Source: Gautieria morchelliformis (taxonomy: Eukaryota > Basidiomycota > Agaricomycetes > Gomphales > Gomphaceae). Taken from it: DNA of 64,000 nucleotides. Positions within the stretch are counted from its first letter, which is position 1, and each line of letters begins with the position of its first letter. Position numbers and translations under genes: made by a program. Where the stretch lies: NCBI GenBank assembly GCA_015179125.1, contig WHVA01000105.1:124001-188000 (forward strand), written 5' to 3'. Shown here piece after piece: positions 34,459 to 47,200 of the stretch. The notes beneath the pieces are model-generated. The model did not search any database, was not told the DNA's origin, and saw only the letters and a list, made by a program, of their open reading frames with translations.

Positions 34459-35690
34459 GTCCATGATAACTCGATCTTGCACCCTTCGGGGTATATCAGA
34501 ACAACGACGTTTCTTGGAAGCCCCCGACGATTCACCACCGTCCCCGGGGATACCCCTCACAGACCCCGCCGAGCCTAGTAACAAAGGCAAAGGTAGGGCT
34601 GACCCCGGTGACCTTTCAGGTGATCCAGGTGATGGCTCTGGAGGTTCTGACAATGATCGGGACCTCCCCAACCTGCCACCCGAGGACCTCGGTGACCTCG
34701 AGGACAACGAGCTTATGCGTCGAGTGTTCATCAAACTCGCGAAACCTCGCGAGTCCGAAGCACGAGCCAAGGTCAAGGAACCGGATAGTTATGACGGTAC
34801 TGACCAGGCCAAGCTTTGCACCTTCTTCCTTCAATGCGTACTCAACTTCCGAGATCGTCCCACAGCGTTCAAGACTGGGGCCTCGAAGGTGCAGTATGCT
34901 ATTTCTTACCTGTCTGGCTCAGCTCTACAGTATTTCGAGCCGGCGATCCTCGACGAAGTCCAACCTGAGCCAGATTGGCTCGAGGACTGGGACAGCTTCA
35001 AGGCCGAGCTCGAGCTCAACTTCAGCCATACGACAACGCTGCCCAAGCCGAGATTGACCTCGAGAAGATCGTTATGAAAGAGCACCACAAGGCCGCGCGA
35101 TTCTTTATCGACTTCGCCCGAGCTTCAACTCGGACTCAGTGGAACGACGCGGCCCTCCGACACTTCGCCTACAAGGGCTTGGCCAAACGAATCAAGGATG
35201 ACTTACTTCACTTCCCTCGATTCCGCAGCCTTGCCGAGCTTAGGAACTTCACGCTGGAATGCGACAGCCGTTACTGGGAGCGTAAGGAATATGACGCCAT
35301 GATCAATGGTCGTAGCTCCCAGCCTGCATGCGCCACTAATCAGTCCAGCAGCAATACCACTAACAACAACCAGTCTTCCAGTGGTTCCAACAACAATAAG
35401 AACCGCAACAAGACTAACAACAACGGCAAGGGTTCCAACAACAACTCTTTGAACAACAAGAGCCAGCCCGACATATCGAGCAAGCTTGGGAAGGACGGCA
35501 AACTACTTCCTGAGGAACGCCAACGTCGGGTCGACCAAGGCCTTTGTCTACTTTGCGGCACCAAAGGCCACATTGTCAAGGACTGCCCGAAGAACAAGTC
35601 TACCAGCGGTAGCGGTTCTAAAGGTCGGGCAGCGAAGATGTCAGGGGACACCCTGTTTTCCATTTCCAGTTACGCACGATTGACGTCTTT
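34459..35690 (+). mobile_element. Gypsy-2 gag region
   Basis: It encodes a capsid-type gag (MSMITRSC start; YDGTDQAKLCTFFLQCVLNF; RTQWNDAALRHFAYKGLAKR; CDSRYWERKEY), an Asn/Ser-rich linker and a zinc knuckle CLLCGTKGHIVKDC. It is similar in layout to Gypsy-3 gag. The frame is not continuous throughout (about one break). Confidence 0.85.
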
Positions 35691-36580
35691 GGACTGACTT
35701 AGCAGTCATCGCTGGGTCTACCACCTCCTCTGCTCGACCCTCTTCCAATGGTGTTCTGTGTTCGCTCGGCTTCGCCCTCCACCTCGACCTGTCCTCCTCT
35801 ATGTCACCTCTGTTCACCCTTCCTGGCATTTCGCTGAACGATCATTCGCTGCTCGCATCATTTGCCAACAGGCACACCATCAAATCACGATCGACATCCC
35901 TATGCGGCATGATGGCTCGTCAGTAACTCCATCAGCTTTTCGATCCAACCCCCTTTTGGTGTTCATATGAGCAGGGTGCGTTCGCGGGACATCCTACCCG
36001 TAGGTCATGTGGGATCAACCCAGTAGATGAAGAACCCGTGCAGCAGTTCCGACTCCATTTCCGACTCCGCTTCCGGTTCCGATTCCATCTCCGCCTCCGC
36101 TTTCGGAAATGATTCCGCTTCTGGGAGAGCTTCCACCGGTTCTGTTCACTTTTCCAGTTCCACTCCAATTTCTGACTTCCGCTCTCGGAACAGTGTCGGA
36201 AATCAAACGACTCGCATAATAGGTGGCATCAAGGGTCGATCAAGGGTCAGGGGGATGCAGGGTTGATGGCGGGTGCCAAGTGTTGTCCCTGGCTGCGCAG
36301 CGTAGTATAATACGGGCTCGCTGACATTGGGGGTCCTTAGACTTTTCTCTTTGGATTTCCCCTTGTCAGGTGAGAATCCCCTCTCTTGTATACTCTGTTC
36401 ATTTATACATACTTTGGATTTCCCCTTGTCAGTTGTGTGGTAGTGTGATCTCCACAACCAGCCAGGGTTGCCCTTACAGAAGACCCCCAACGAGGGGACT
36501 TCGGCCTCCATTACAGAGGTGAAAAAATAGGTAGCAACCTCGGAACCACACGATCCAAGGATTGCGGTAACCTCACCCAT
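35691..36580. repeat. Foreign insert in Gypsy-2: reversed LTR-C piece plus TTCCG-rich patch
   Basis: Between gag and protease. About 35,825-36,044 is the reverse complement of an internal part of LTR-C (ACACCATCAAATCACGATCG, TCCTACCCGTAGGTCATGTG). Bases 36,045-36,200 are dense in TTCCG, the signature of the Gypsy-3 family and not of Gypsy-2. Further right the 21-bp block starting CTTTGGATTTCCCC occurs twice (about 36,349 and 36,413). Its origin is unclear. Confidence 0.65.
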
Positions 36581-36599
36581 GTGCTCAGACTCAGTGCCG

Positions 36600-39500
36600 C
36601 TTCTCATTCATTGTCCAAAGATTCCCTTAATGTAGATCTAACCTCACCTTCGCTTCCCAACGTCGCGTTTGTTGCATTAGTTGACTGCGGGTCCTCAGAT
36701 TGTTTTATCGAATCCAGATTTGTCCAGAAGTACTCTATGCCTGCTTATCCTGTCTCTCCTATACCCTTGAAACTATTTGACGGTATTACTAACACTACCA
36801 TTACCCAAGCTCTAGACCTCTGTATCTGCTTTCCGACTGGCAAACAACAATGGGTTTTACCTTCTACGTAACCTCGCTCGACTCGAGTTGCTCAGTGGTA
36901 CTTGGCCACAACTGGCTCACCCGCTACAATCCGTCGATTGACTGGGCATTGGGCAGTATTACTTTCAAGACCATCGACCTAACTACGACTCCAGCGACCA
37001 CGGCGACGTCAGCCCGCTTAGCTTCGGCTACGACTTCGACCTCGCCTACGGCATCTTCGCCCCCGCCTTCGACCTTGCCTCAGAACTCGCCTCCGAAGTT
37101 GCAAGCACCGCTCGTTTCCCTAATCAATGCACCCGCTTTCATGCGTGTGTCTATATTGGAAGGGTCCGAAGTGTTTCAGCTCAATCTGGCCTTGCCTGAG
37201 CTCCTCGCCCGAGGAGCAACATCGGGAGAAAGCTCTTCCGAGCTTTCTGAGAACGTTAAAAAACATGTTCCCGAAGTATATCACGAATTTGCAGATGTGT
37301 TCAGCAAAGCATGTGCTGACACTCTCGCCCCCCACCGACCGCATGATATCAAGATCAACCTTGAAGAAGGGACCTTGCCGCCTATCGGTCCCATCTACTC
37401 TCTCTCAGCTTCCGAACTCAAAGCACTTCGCGAGTTCATCGACGAGCACTTGAACATCGGTTTCATCCGACCTTCACGCTCGCCTCATGGTGCACCGGTA
37501 TTGTTTGTCCGCAAAAAAGATGGCTCACTTCGGTTGTGTGTCGACTTCCGAGGTTTAAACAAGATCTCGAAAAAGGATCAGTACCCATTACCATTGATTG
37601 CTGACTTACTTGATGCTCCAAAGAATGCTTGCATCTATACAAAGATTGACCTTCGTCATGCTTACCACCTCGTACGGGTGGCCGAGGGTGGCGAATGGAA
37701 AACCGCCTTCAGGACTTGCTATGGGTCTTTTGAATGGTTGGTTATGCCATTTGGTCTCACTAACGGCCCTGCTGCTTTCCAGAGATTCATGAACGAGATT
37801 TTCGCCGACCTTTTGGACGTTTGTGTGGTGGTATACTTGGATGACATTCTAATCTACTCCAGTGACCCCTCCAAACATATTGAACATGTCAAGGAAGTCT
37901 TGCGATGACTGCGACTCAACAACCTCTTCGCCAAAGAAGATAAATGCGAGTTTCATCGCGACTCGGTTGAATTCCTCAGCTACATACTCTCTCCTGAGGG
38001 CCTCACTATGGCGGACGACAAGGTAAAGGTCATTCAAGACTGGCCTGAACCTCGCAAAGTTCGCGACATCCAGTCTTTCCTCAGTTTCGCCAACTTCTAC
38101 CAACGTTTCATTCACAACTACTCCCACATCACCATTCCTCTCACCCGACTCACCCGCAAGGGTACCCCTGGAACTTTTCCAAGGATTGTCGACAGGCCTT
38201 CAACCTGTTGAAGAGGGCGTTCACTACCGCTCCTATCCTTACCCACTGGATTCCTGACCTTCCACTAATCGTAGAGACTGATGCTTCAGATTATGCCTTA
38301 GCGGCAATCTTATCACTGCGAACCTCGGAAGGTGAACTTCATCCTGTCGCCTGTCACTCCCGCACATTTACCTCTACTGAGCTCAACTACGATGTTCATG
38401 ACAAGGAACTCCTAGCAATTTTTGAAGCGTTTCAATGCTGGCGACACTACCTCGAGGGTTCTGGCAACCCTGTCGACGTTATCACCAATCACAAGAACCT
38501 CGAATACTTTTCAACAACGAAGCTCTTGACCCGTCGACAAGCTCGGTGGTCAGAATACCTTTCCCAATTCAACCTCGCCATTCATTTCCGACCTGGTCGC
38601 CTTGGAACGAAGCCTGACTCTCTCACTAGACGATGGGACGTCTACCTTAAAGAGGGGAATAGCGACTATGCCACCATAAACCCACAGAACCTACGGCCAG
38701 TGTTTACTCAACACCAGCTGGCATCGTCCCTTAGAGCTACTAACCTCGCTCCCGTCGTACTCTGAGCTGCTTCGATGCTTGATACCGAGCAGATCTGAGC
38801 TGACATACTAGCGAACCTCCCCTCGGACCCCATAGCCAAGTTGCACCTCGGCTTGGTTAATGACCCGAGGTGGACCACAGACCCCGAGGGTTTCCTCAAA
38901 CTTGACAACCGAACCTATGTTCCAGCGGCCCAAGACCTTCGACTTCGCATCCTGCAATACAAGCACGATCACATTCTCTCGGGACACTTCGGGGTCAACA
39001 AGACCTTGGAGCTGATCCGACGAGACTATACTTGGCCAGGGATTAGATCCTTTGTCAAGGAGTATTGCAAGACGTGTACCACTTGTATGCGAAGCAAGCC
39101 GCAACGTCACAAACCCTATGGTCTCCTCAAACAACTTCCTGTTCCCGAGAAACCTTGGAATTCCATATCTATGGATTTCATTGAGCAACTCCCCCCTTCA
39201 TCCGAGTTCACCTCCATCCTAGTGATTGTTGACCGCTTCACTAAGCAGGTTATCTTCATTCCAACCACCGACAAGATAACCTCGCAAGAGCTCGCTCACC
39301 TCTTCGTCCTTCATGTCTTTTCCAAGCATGGAGTCCCCTCGCACGTCACCTCGGACAGGGGTTCCGAGTTCGTCTCGCACTTCTGGCGTTCTCTGGGGAA
39401 AGCCTTGGACATGCGGTTGCATTTTACCTCGGGATATCATCCCGAGGGTGACGGTCAAACCGAGCGTGCTAACCAGACCTTGGAACAGTACCTCAGGATA

Positions 39501-40252
39501 TACTGCAACTATCAACAGTCCAATTGGGCTTCACTCCTTCCCCTCGCCGAGTTCGCTTACAACAATGTGCCTAGCGCAACCACCGGCATATCCCCATTCT
39601 TTGCTAATAAGGGTTACCACCCGAACCTCGCAGTCCACCCCGAGCGCGACCTCACCTCGGCACGAGCTCAAGACTTCGTGGTTGACCTGGACGAGCTACA
39701 CCAAGAACTTCGCCATGCCATCCTCGAAGCTCAGAAAACCTACCAGCCTCAGCCGATGTTCGCCGCAAACCCGCTCCTGATTTCCAAGTAGGATCCCTCG
39801 CCTTTGTAAAGGCACAGTACTTCCGAACAACTCGGCCGACCAAGAAGCTCGCCGAGAAATTTTTGGGTCCTTTTGAGATCATTTCCCGAGCGGGTACTCA
39901 CTCCTTCACCCTTCGACTCCCAGAACACATGCATTCAGTCCATCCAGTATTCCACGTATCCATGCTCGAACCAGCCTCGCCCAACACCATCCTGAACCGA
40001 GTTCAGCCTCCTCCACCCCCAGTCGTCATTGACGGCGAGCCCGAGTTCGAAGTCTCGGAAATCCTTGACTCCAAGATCGATAATAGACGAAAGAGCTGCA
40101 AGCTGCTCTATCTTGTTCGGTGGACTGGATATGAAGGTACCGACGAAGAAACCTCGTGGATCCTCACTTCCGAGCTTGATCATGCCTCGGAGCTGGTCAC
40201 TGACTTCCACGAATCTTACCTGGGCAAGCCGGGCCCTTTGACTGCTCTATGA
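36600..40252 (+). mobile_element. Gypsy-2 pol: protease, RT, RNase H, integrase, chromodomain
   Basis: Protease (VALVDCGSSDCFI), reverse transcriptase with the active-site block VVYLDDILIYS near 37,830, RNase H (ETDASDYALAAILS near 38,275), an integrase zinc-binding and core region (CKTCTTCMRSKPQRHKPYG, DRGSEFVSHFW, YHPEGDGQTERANQTLEQYL near 39,440) and a C-terminal chromodomain (FEVSEILDSKI, LYLVRWTGYEGTDEETSWI near 40,060-40,160). The order is that of chromoviruses. A handful of breaks is present. Confidence 0.92.
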
Positions 40253-40445
40253 TCGTTTTCTTGTTTAACCCCTATGACCCAGTAGTAGATACCAAAATCC
40301 CCTCGCAATCGAACAACACAAAAAATCAATAAAATCCAAGAAAAATTCCATTATCCCATCTACTAGTTTACTCCAACATCCTCATATCCTCTCCCTCGCT
40401 CTCCTCGCTACCCTTGCCTGACTCCTCCTCATTACTACTGCTACT

Positions 40446-41251
40446 TCACTCCACCAAACCCCCATGTCCCCCATAATCCGCCAAGTCTCTCGCCCCCTGC
40501 ATCCGCTTCAAGTAATTCCGCCTCCTCCTTATCCTCATGAACTCCACATCCGCCCTGTTCATCCTATCATTCGCCGCCCTAAACTCCCCCAACAACTCAC
40601 ACACCCTTTCCCCAACCTCGCCAACCTTCTGTCCCACGTCCCTCACTGCCGCTATCAACTCCCTCATCTCCGCACTTTGCTCCGACCTTTTCGTCTTCTT
40701 GTCCTTCTTCGCCCTCCGACCTTCCACCTTGGTTTCCTCTACCTCGGTTTCCTTCCCCTCACTCGACCCCTTACCCTTCTCCTCGCTCAACCTCGTGTCC
40801 ATCTGCTCCACCCTCGTCTCAAGGGTCCGCTCGACCCAGTCACTTGAGTCGCCGTCCTCTGCAGCCTCGTCCCGAACCTTGGCCTCTTTCCTCGGCCTCG
40901 GCCTTGGTCGCGAGTTGCCACTCACGAGGTCCTCTGTCGGCAAGCTTGTACCCATATAGGGACAAGTCGGTAGGGTGGTACAAGAACAACATGCGCTTAT
41001 ACTATACAAATCAGCAGCGTCCATGACCAGACAACGACGGTACTCACCTTCTTGCTGTTGGGCCCTTCTTGCCACGGCTTCCGCATATCTATGGCCCCCG
41101 CATCCTCGATGGGCCGCGGGACCACGTCGGGTCGAACCTCGGGCATAACCTCACCCGAGGGACCATCCTCCTCAGACAACAAGGTCTGGTCAAACACGTT
41201 CGTGCTGTTTTCGTCGATAGCAGAGTTGAAGAGAGCTTGGGGGCGCACCAT
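40446..41251 (-). mobile_element. Gypsy-2 antisense ORF
   Basis: Opposite in strand to pol, between the chromodomain end (40,252) and the 3' LTR (41,423). It starts at about 41,251 (MVRPQALFNSAIDENS), is acidic and Pro-rich, reaches a probable 52-bp GT-AG intron (41,047-40,996), and continues as a charged C-terminal half with a long helical, coiled-coil-like run (AEMRELIAAVRDVGQKVGE, then ELLGEFRAANDRMN) ending near 40,446. It matches the position and general layout of the Gypsy-3 antisense ORF, but I see no secure cysteine cluster. Whether it still encodes a protein is unknown. Confidence 0.6.
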
Positions 41252-41422
41252 ATTCGTTGGCACTTGGGTTTGCTGCCTCCTACCCACCCTTTTATCTAAC
41301 CTCGGCTACGATTAAGCTTCACCTTTCCGGCGACTGAACATCGGGCCGGGATCTAGATTCGAGGATAGGCGAACCTTGTTCACATTATGGCCTCGAGGGT
41401 CTCGGCCATAAGGAGGGGATAC

Positions 41423-41972
41423 TGTAAGAACCCGGCCTTTGGCCGGTTACTTACCGGTATAACTTTCTTCCGAGCCTGAGCCTTGTGATACTCGTGCCTG
41501 AGTACATATGATTCTTATCCTGTGCCCGAGCCTGAGCCCGAGCTACAGCTCATATCCGACCTTGATCCCATGCCTGTATCCCCTTAGTTACTGATTCCGC
41601 TCCATCACACATCATTCATTTATTACCTTTCCCTGACCTCGCCCTGACTCCCACTAATATGTTCGCCCCTGACTCGTACCCTCGCCCCATATATAAACCC
41701 CCCTGTATGCATTCCTACTCCTCAGTCTGAAAATCAACTATCGTATAACTTCGATCCCTAGCTAGTTTCTAAGCCTCGCCTCTTAAGCCAAACCTCGCCT
41801 CTTATTCGTTTGCCTCCGAAGTTGGGACTCGTGCGTAGGGTCGGCGCAGCACATAAGCTGAAGCCTAGTCCCTTTCCGACTTCCCCATCCAAACCTCGCC
41901 CCGTAACCTCAGACCGTACCTCGGGTTTCGCTCCCGACCTTGGTCAACCTTACGGCGGATCGTATCGTAACA
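41423..41972 (+). repeat. Gypsy-2 3' LTR
   Basis: 550 bp, same ends as the 5' LTR, followed by the CTGTG target duplication. Compared with the 5' copy it has lost some CpG sites and gained others. Confidence 0.92.
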
Positions 41973-41977
41973 CTGTG

Positions 41978-42283
41978 GCCTGGTGCCTGTTGACGTCATG
42001 GCCGATGCCATCACTCGATAGGCGCGCCATCCCTGATCGACCGCACGTGGTCAATGCCCAAGCTTCTGTACATTACCCGATCTATGGATAATATAGCATG
42101 TCGTAAATTCATGTGATCGTTGTCTGCGCCGACGTCTATCATAAGTGTCATTTCTGTTTCTTTTTGATCCTTTTCTTTTTTCTTTCTTTATTAGTTTCTT
42201 TTATATATAAATGATTTGAAATGGGATAGTTGCGTTTATCACAACACTATCATACAGTTTTGTGGTAGCTACTTGTACTAAAA
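41978..42283. other. Right flank of Gypsy-2, unassigned
   Basis: About 300 bp with no gene, ending in an AT-rich run (TTTTATATATAAATG) before LTR-A. It continues the older sequence that Gypsy-2 split. Confidence 0.35.
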
Positions 42284-42866
42284 TGTTAGTAACTACTAGG
42301 ATTCAAAATAGTAGGAAAATGGGTCGAGATAGTGAGTTTTGATATGGGAAATGCTCTACAGACTGCATTCAGCTGTGGAGCAGGAATAGGCTTGTGGATA
42401 GTGATCCTACTGATCACTATCCAAGCGGGGACCTAGGAATGATGTACAAAGACCCTGTCTACATGAGAAATAGCTCGTAATCAGTGGGACTAGTCAGGGG
42501 GATTGAATAGAAAATAAATCTTTATGTGTCCTGTGCTGCATGCATACAGCACACTTGGCAAGGCAATTGCCACCTCTGTACCTCTCTCCTGAGGTATCCA
42601 CTTGGCATGTCCATCAATGGGTCTATCTTCTGTGATTCCCATCATGTCTGAGGTCTCCATACAGACTTCTAGGTCCTGTAGTATTTTATCTTCTAACTGG
42701 CGCCCAGGCGCCTGCTTTCTCAGGCAGGCACCAATGCCGGTGTGGCGCATTGGTTTCTAGACCAATACCCCAGCTTGAGTCGAGTGTTATCCAGTTAGCA
42801 GAATCATTAGCTATGTCTTAAACCAATAGAACATAATGGAATTGATTTATGCCATTTATTCTAACA
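42284..42866 (-). repeat. LTR-A (second copy)
   Basis: TGTTAGTAACTAC...ATTCTAACA, related along its length to 13,571-14,225. The match begins slightly before 42,284, so the left end is approximate. No target duplication was seen. Confidence 0.6.
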
Positions 42867-43049
42867 CTGGGCATTTTGTGGCCGGTCTGGGGGGAGGCAG
42901 GACAGTTTTTGCGGGTAGCTCGGCTTCGCCAAGCATTGCGACACCTGAGGCAGATGACCTGTTTGCGGCGACTTTGTTGCCATGGGTCGGCAGAAGGCAT
43001 TGTTTTCCTGGAATGCAGGGGGCTTGTTAAAGCCCGACTGTGTGGCCGG
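42867..43049 (-). mobile_element. Fossil gag fragment with knuckle-like cysteines
   Basis: The minus strand reads a Pro/Gln-rich gag end with CLRCRNAWRSRATRKNCP. It is cut on the right by solo LTR-C and is probably continuous in origin with the gag at 44,265 and beyond. Confidence 0.5.
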
Positions 43050-44264
43050 TGTCAAGATTGGTTTTTAGGCGTTAATATCGTGTATTAGTGAACACAGCGA
43101 ATGCCCGAAGAACTTGTGCGAATAAGTATGCCGTTCAGTGAATAGGTGAACCAATGAATGTTCACAAGATAAGAGGGCTGCCCGAATGGAGCTCGCCCTA
43201 TCTACAGTCTTAGCAAACTAGCCCGTGACTCTTGATGATGTAACGTGCAAGGTGTCACGGAAGGGTTGTCTAAGTAGTGACAATCCCTTTGCTGACAGCA
43301 CAGAAAAGCTAAGGTAATGAAGACGAAGTATGAGAACTCACCAGTGATGCCTAAGTCCTCTTCTGGTCGAAGATAGAAATCTACAGGAGAAGGCTCAAGA
43401 CAATAGTCACAGTGAGGTCAAGTTTGCACAAGATGGACATATGATAATTGAACTGGGGAATATACATGTGAATGCAAACTACTTATATCGAATGCTCGTA
43501 TGGTATCAGCGAATAGGAAAGAAGCCACCATGAGTCAGGGTTGGATAGGGGTGTGCAGTCATGATATGAAATAGATGGAATAAACATACAATAGAGTGAG
43601 GGAGGAGGGCAAACATGAAACGATGGAGAGTAAAGATGGTGAAAGCACTTATATACAAAACCATGTCTTGGGACCTGCATATATGCTACCCTGCACGGAC
43701 TCTTCGTCTACTGGGTTGATCCCACACGACCTACGGGTAGGACGTCCTGCGAACACATCCTGGCCATGTGAACACCTAAAGGGTTGGATCGAGAAGCTGA
43801 TGGAACCAGTGGCGAGCCATCATGCCGAGTAGGGGATGCTGATCATGTTTGATGGTGTGCCTGCTGGCAAATGATGCGAGCAGTGAATGGTTGTTCGGCG
43901 AAATGCGGCGAAGGGTGAATAGAATGATCATTGAAGAGCCATGGCCCAAGGGGAGGGTGAAGCCATGCGAACGTAGAGGTGGACTGGGGAAATGGATGAT
44001 AGGGCTTAACTGGGTACAGGAAACAAACAAGCTACGCCATCCGAGCAAAGGAGCATCTGACGGGGTTTGAGCCAGGCAGGTAAAGGGACTCGTTATGGAC
44101 CATCAAGCCGGGGAGAAGTTGCTGATTGAGTACAGGTAGTGCTGCTATGTGCGAATGATATAAAAGCGAATAAACGTTCGGCGAATTCGGCGAGGAGCGA
44201 ACAGGGAGAGCAAAGAAGTGGGGTGTTGAGGCTACTGGGTATACGAAATGGACAGGCCATGACA
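43050..44264. repeat. Solo LTR-C (copy 2), target duplication GCCGG
   Basis: 1,215 bp, TGTCAAGATTGG...GCCATGACA, with GCCGG on both sides (43,045-43,049 and 44,265-44,269). It aligns with copy 1 along its length. Confidence 0.92.
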
Positions 44265-47200
44265 GCCGGCTTGCTCGTCACAAGCCATGACGTGATGGCC
44301 TTTGCAGCTGTGGTTTCTCGGCGCATCCCTAGGTTGTACCGGGATGCTTCCTTGATCATCCAGGCAGCTTCAAAGAGTTGCTCAATTGAGCTGGACTCAG
44401 CGTTGTAGCCTTTCTTCATGACTTCATTGCACAATGTATCGCGCAATGCTGACACAAACCATCTTTGGAGCGTGTATTCATCGGGCGGCTGTATCATCTG
44501 CGCTGAGTATTTCATGAGCTCATTCAGCATTTCCTGAATGGTTTTCATGCCTTGCACTACCACGTCAAACTTATTTGACATGTGGTGATATGTGAGGGTG
44601 TGCATGAACCTCTTCTGCAACCCTTGCATAGCCATTTCCAAGGTCCATTCATGGACCTGACGATTGAAACACTCAATGTTTCAAATGAACCACTCTTGGG
44701 CCTCACCGGTTAGGCGAGTGCCCAGGTAATCCACCTGCATCTGCACGGTGGTTGGCCCTAGTAGGCAGTTCATCTTGAGCCACCTCAAGATGCCCACTAT
44801 GAACCCCTCGAACTCTTTGACCGAACCCCCGGTGTACAGCTTGGGGTGTGCCAGCTTTACGCCGGCTTTCGCGAGCATGGACTTTTCTGGGTTGTGTCTG
44901 CGGCATCCGTGAGCGCTACATGTATCATCCGTGTGATGCCTGTAAGAATATATGAACTATACAATAACACTCAGTAGATGCTTCGATGCAAAGTACTAGT
45001 AATATTTTACCTATACGATAACACTACAAACGTATAGGTGAGCTAAGATAGATGCGAGACTAATAACGAGTTTCTTACCTCAGTAGATGCTTCGATGCAA
45101 AGTACTGAGGCAGAGTACAGAAGATACTAGCTACTTATAGTTCTTGAGAACAATGAGAATTAAACTACAATAGGGACATCAGGACAAAGGAAAATATAGA
45201 ACAATGAAGCTGCGTATGCTTTGTCACAATGTGGTGACACGGGGTGATGCGGTTTGCTATTGTGCTTACGCATTCACTCCTAGCATTGCCATTCCCACAA
45301 TGCCTTCATATGGCTCATGTGGGCCTTCGATATGGTCTGGGATGCCTTGACCTTCAGTCAAGGCAATGGACCTTTCGCACAGCTGCACAGCTGCGCGTGG
45401 CGTTGCAGTTTCTAACTGCTCACTGCTTCGTGGGGATTGATGTCGGGTGTTCCCTGTCAACCCTGCATTCTGGACTCGTAGTCTGCTTGAGAGAGCAGAG
45501 CATGCCTGTCTGGCCTCCTGAACAACACGCTCCTGCTGTTCGATTGGTAGCTGGGTGGTCTGCACTCGCGTCACCGCCTCTTTGGCATACTGTCTGCACA
45601 GCTCCAGGGCATGTGTATAGCGACGGGCCGCTTGCACCTCCTTCCGTTGCCAGTGCTCAACTTCGAGCTCCAGGCTTGCGGCCGTGTCTTTGGAGTCGAT
45701 TTCCAAGGCCACCTGCTTGTGGATCGCCTGTTGGATGGTTTTGCCATCCTTTGCTGGGGCTGTATTGGTCCCGCAGTTCCTCGGTTCATTTCTGAACCAT
45801 ACGTCCTGCATGGATGGGATGTTTGGCGGCGGCACTCATTGCTGGTCGTGCGCTTCACGCTGTTCCTCAGCGGCGCTTTCGCGCCCACTGTCTGTTGCTC
45901 GGTGCGACCCTCAGTGGTGGTGGTGCTTGTTCTTGTCCTCAAGAGCTTGCAGTGTCGCCCTTATGCTGGCAATCTCTGTATTGCTCTGGCACACGTCTGT
46001 GCGGGACTCGGTCAGCGACGCTTGCAGCCCTGCAAGCTATTTTGCTAGTCTGTGTACCGTCATGACTATGCCCGCAATCCCGTCTGCCACGTTCTCCAGC
46101 TTGCGGCCTATCTGCTCGTTCCTCGCATTGGCATGGCTGATGCATTGCGTTGCTTCATGCAGCTGGTTATTCAGCCGCAATGCTATCATTGTTTCATCAA
46201 CAGTGTTTGTCCTCGAGCTCTTTCGACTTGAGCTCAAGTATTCCAAGTCCCAACTGTCATCAGGTGCTCATTGTTTTTGATGTTGTTCCTTAGGAGGAAC
46301 AATGGTTATCCGATCTTTCGGCCGGGGGGCTGTGTCATGGCTCTTTACCTGTCGCAATGTCTGGTCCAATGCTGAGCCTTTGTTGTTGCTGACAGGCGAT
46401 TTGGCTCAACCCTTGCCCTTTTCATGAGGCAGGGGTGAGCAGGATGGGGATCGTGACTTGTCCCCGTCCTGTTCGTGTTGGGTGCATTTATGCTCCTGCA
46501 CCAAAATCAAGCATAATATGTTCGATTTATTGTGTGGTGTTTCAATCTCTTCTCACATTGTTCTTGTACCATGCACTCACTTCTCTGATTATTTTCGAAA
46601 TTTTCCAGTCACTCCCTACCTCTCCATTTCATTTTGTTATCTCTATTTTCACAAGCGGCTGCACCCAGCGGAGCTTGAAATGACTTCGACGCGCGAGCTC
46701 TTGAGTGCTAAAGGGCCAGGTGCACGTATATGCCTTCTGAGACAGGATAGTACTCCTCTCTCAGTGACAATAAATTCACTGAGAGAGGTGAGTAGTATTC
46801 TTTGTATTTTCATAGCATGTTGACTGAAAATCATGTAGTGAATTTGATTCTAGGTATTGTATTACAGTAATATAACAGTGACAATAAATTCACTGAGAGA
46901 TTGCATTTGATTCTAGCTTTCTAAGAACTCTACCGAACCTTCCCTGCCATAACCCAAAGTTGCTAACAGTTCGTCCACTTCGTCCATGCTTGGAGACATG
47001 TGATTGATAGTGTCTGCGTCCTCTGTTGCTAGGACGGGTGCGGCGAGGTCTATGATTTTGCAGTCTTCTACTTCCTTGGGCCCTACACCCAAGGAAGTGT
47101 CAGCTGTGGTGTCACTAGGCTGCACCAGGGTTTTGTTGCACGAACTGCTTGATCGTGTCGTTCGACTGAATGGGTACATTGCAGGCGCATAGTCAAGTGT

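Larger units (their letters stand above)
33869..41972 (+). mobile_element. Gypsy-2 chromovirus with both LTRs, target duplication CTGTG
   Basis: 8.1 kb, sense on plus. LTRs are at 33,869-34,412 and 41,423-41,972 (TGTAAGAACCCGG...CGTAACA), flanked by CTGTG (33,864-33,868 and 41,973-41,977). A purine-rich tract AAGGAGGGGATAC precedes the 3' LTR. The order is gag, protease, reverse transcriptase, RNase H, integrase, chromodomain, then an antisense ORF. By eye about 18 substitutions and one 6-bp indel separate the LTRs (about 3%), mostly C/T and G/A. It is broken, with several lesions and a foreign insert of about 0.9 kb between gag and protease. Confidence 0.93.

Noticed and set aside
45244-46280. 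Long plus-strand frames rich in Cys, Trp and Leu
   Set aside because: They mirror the minus-strand helical gag, whose Gln/Glu/Arg codons give such complements.
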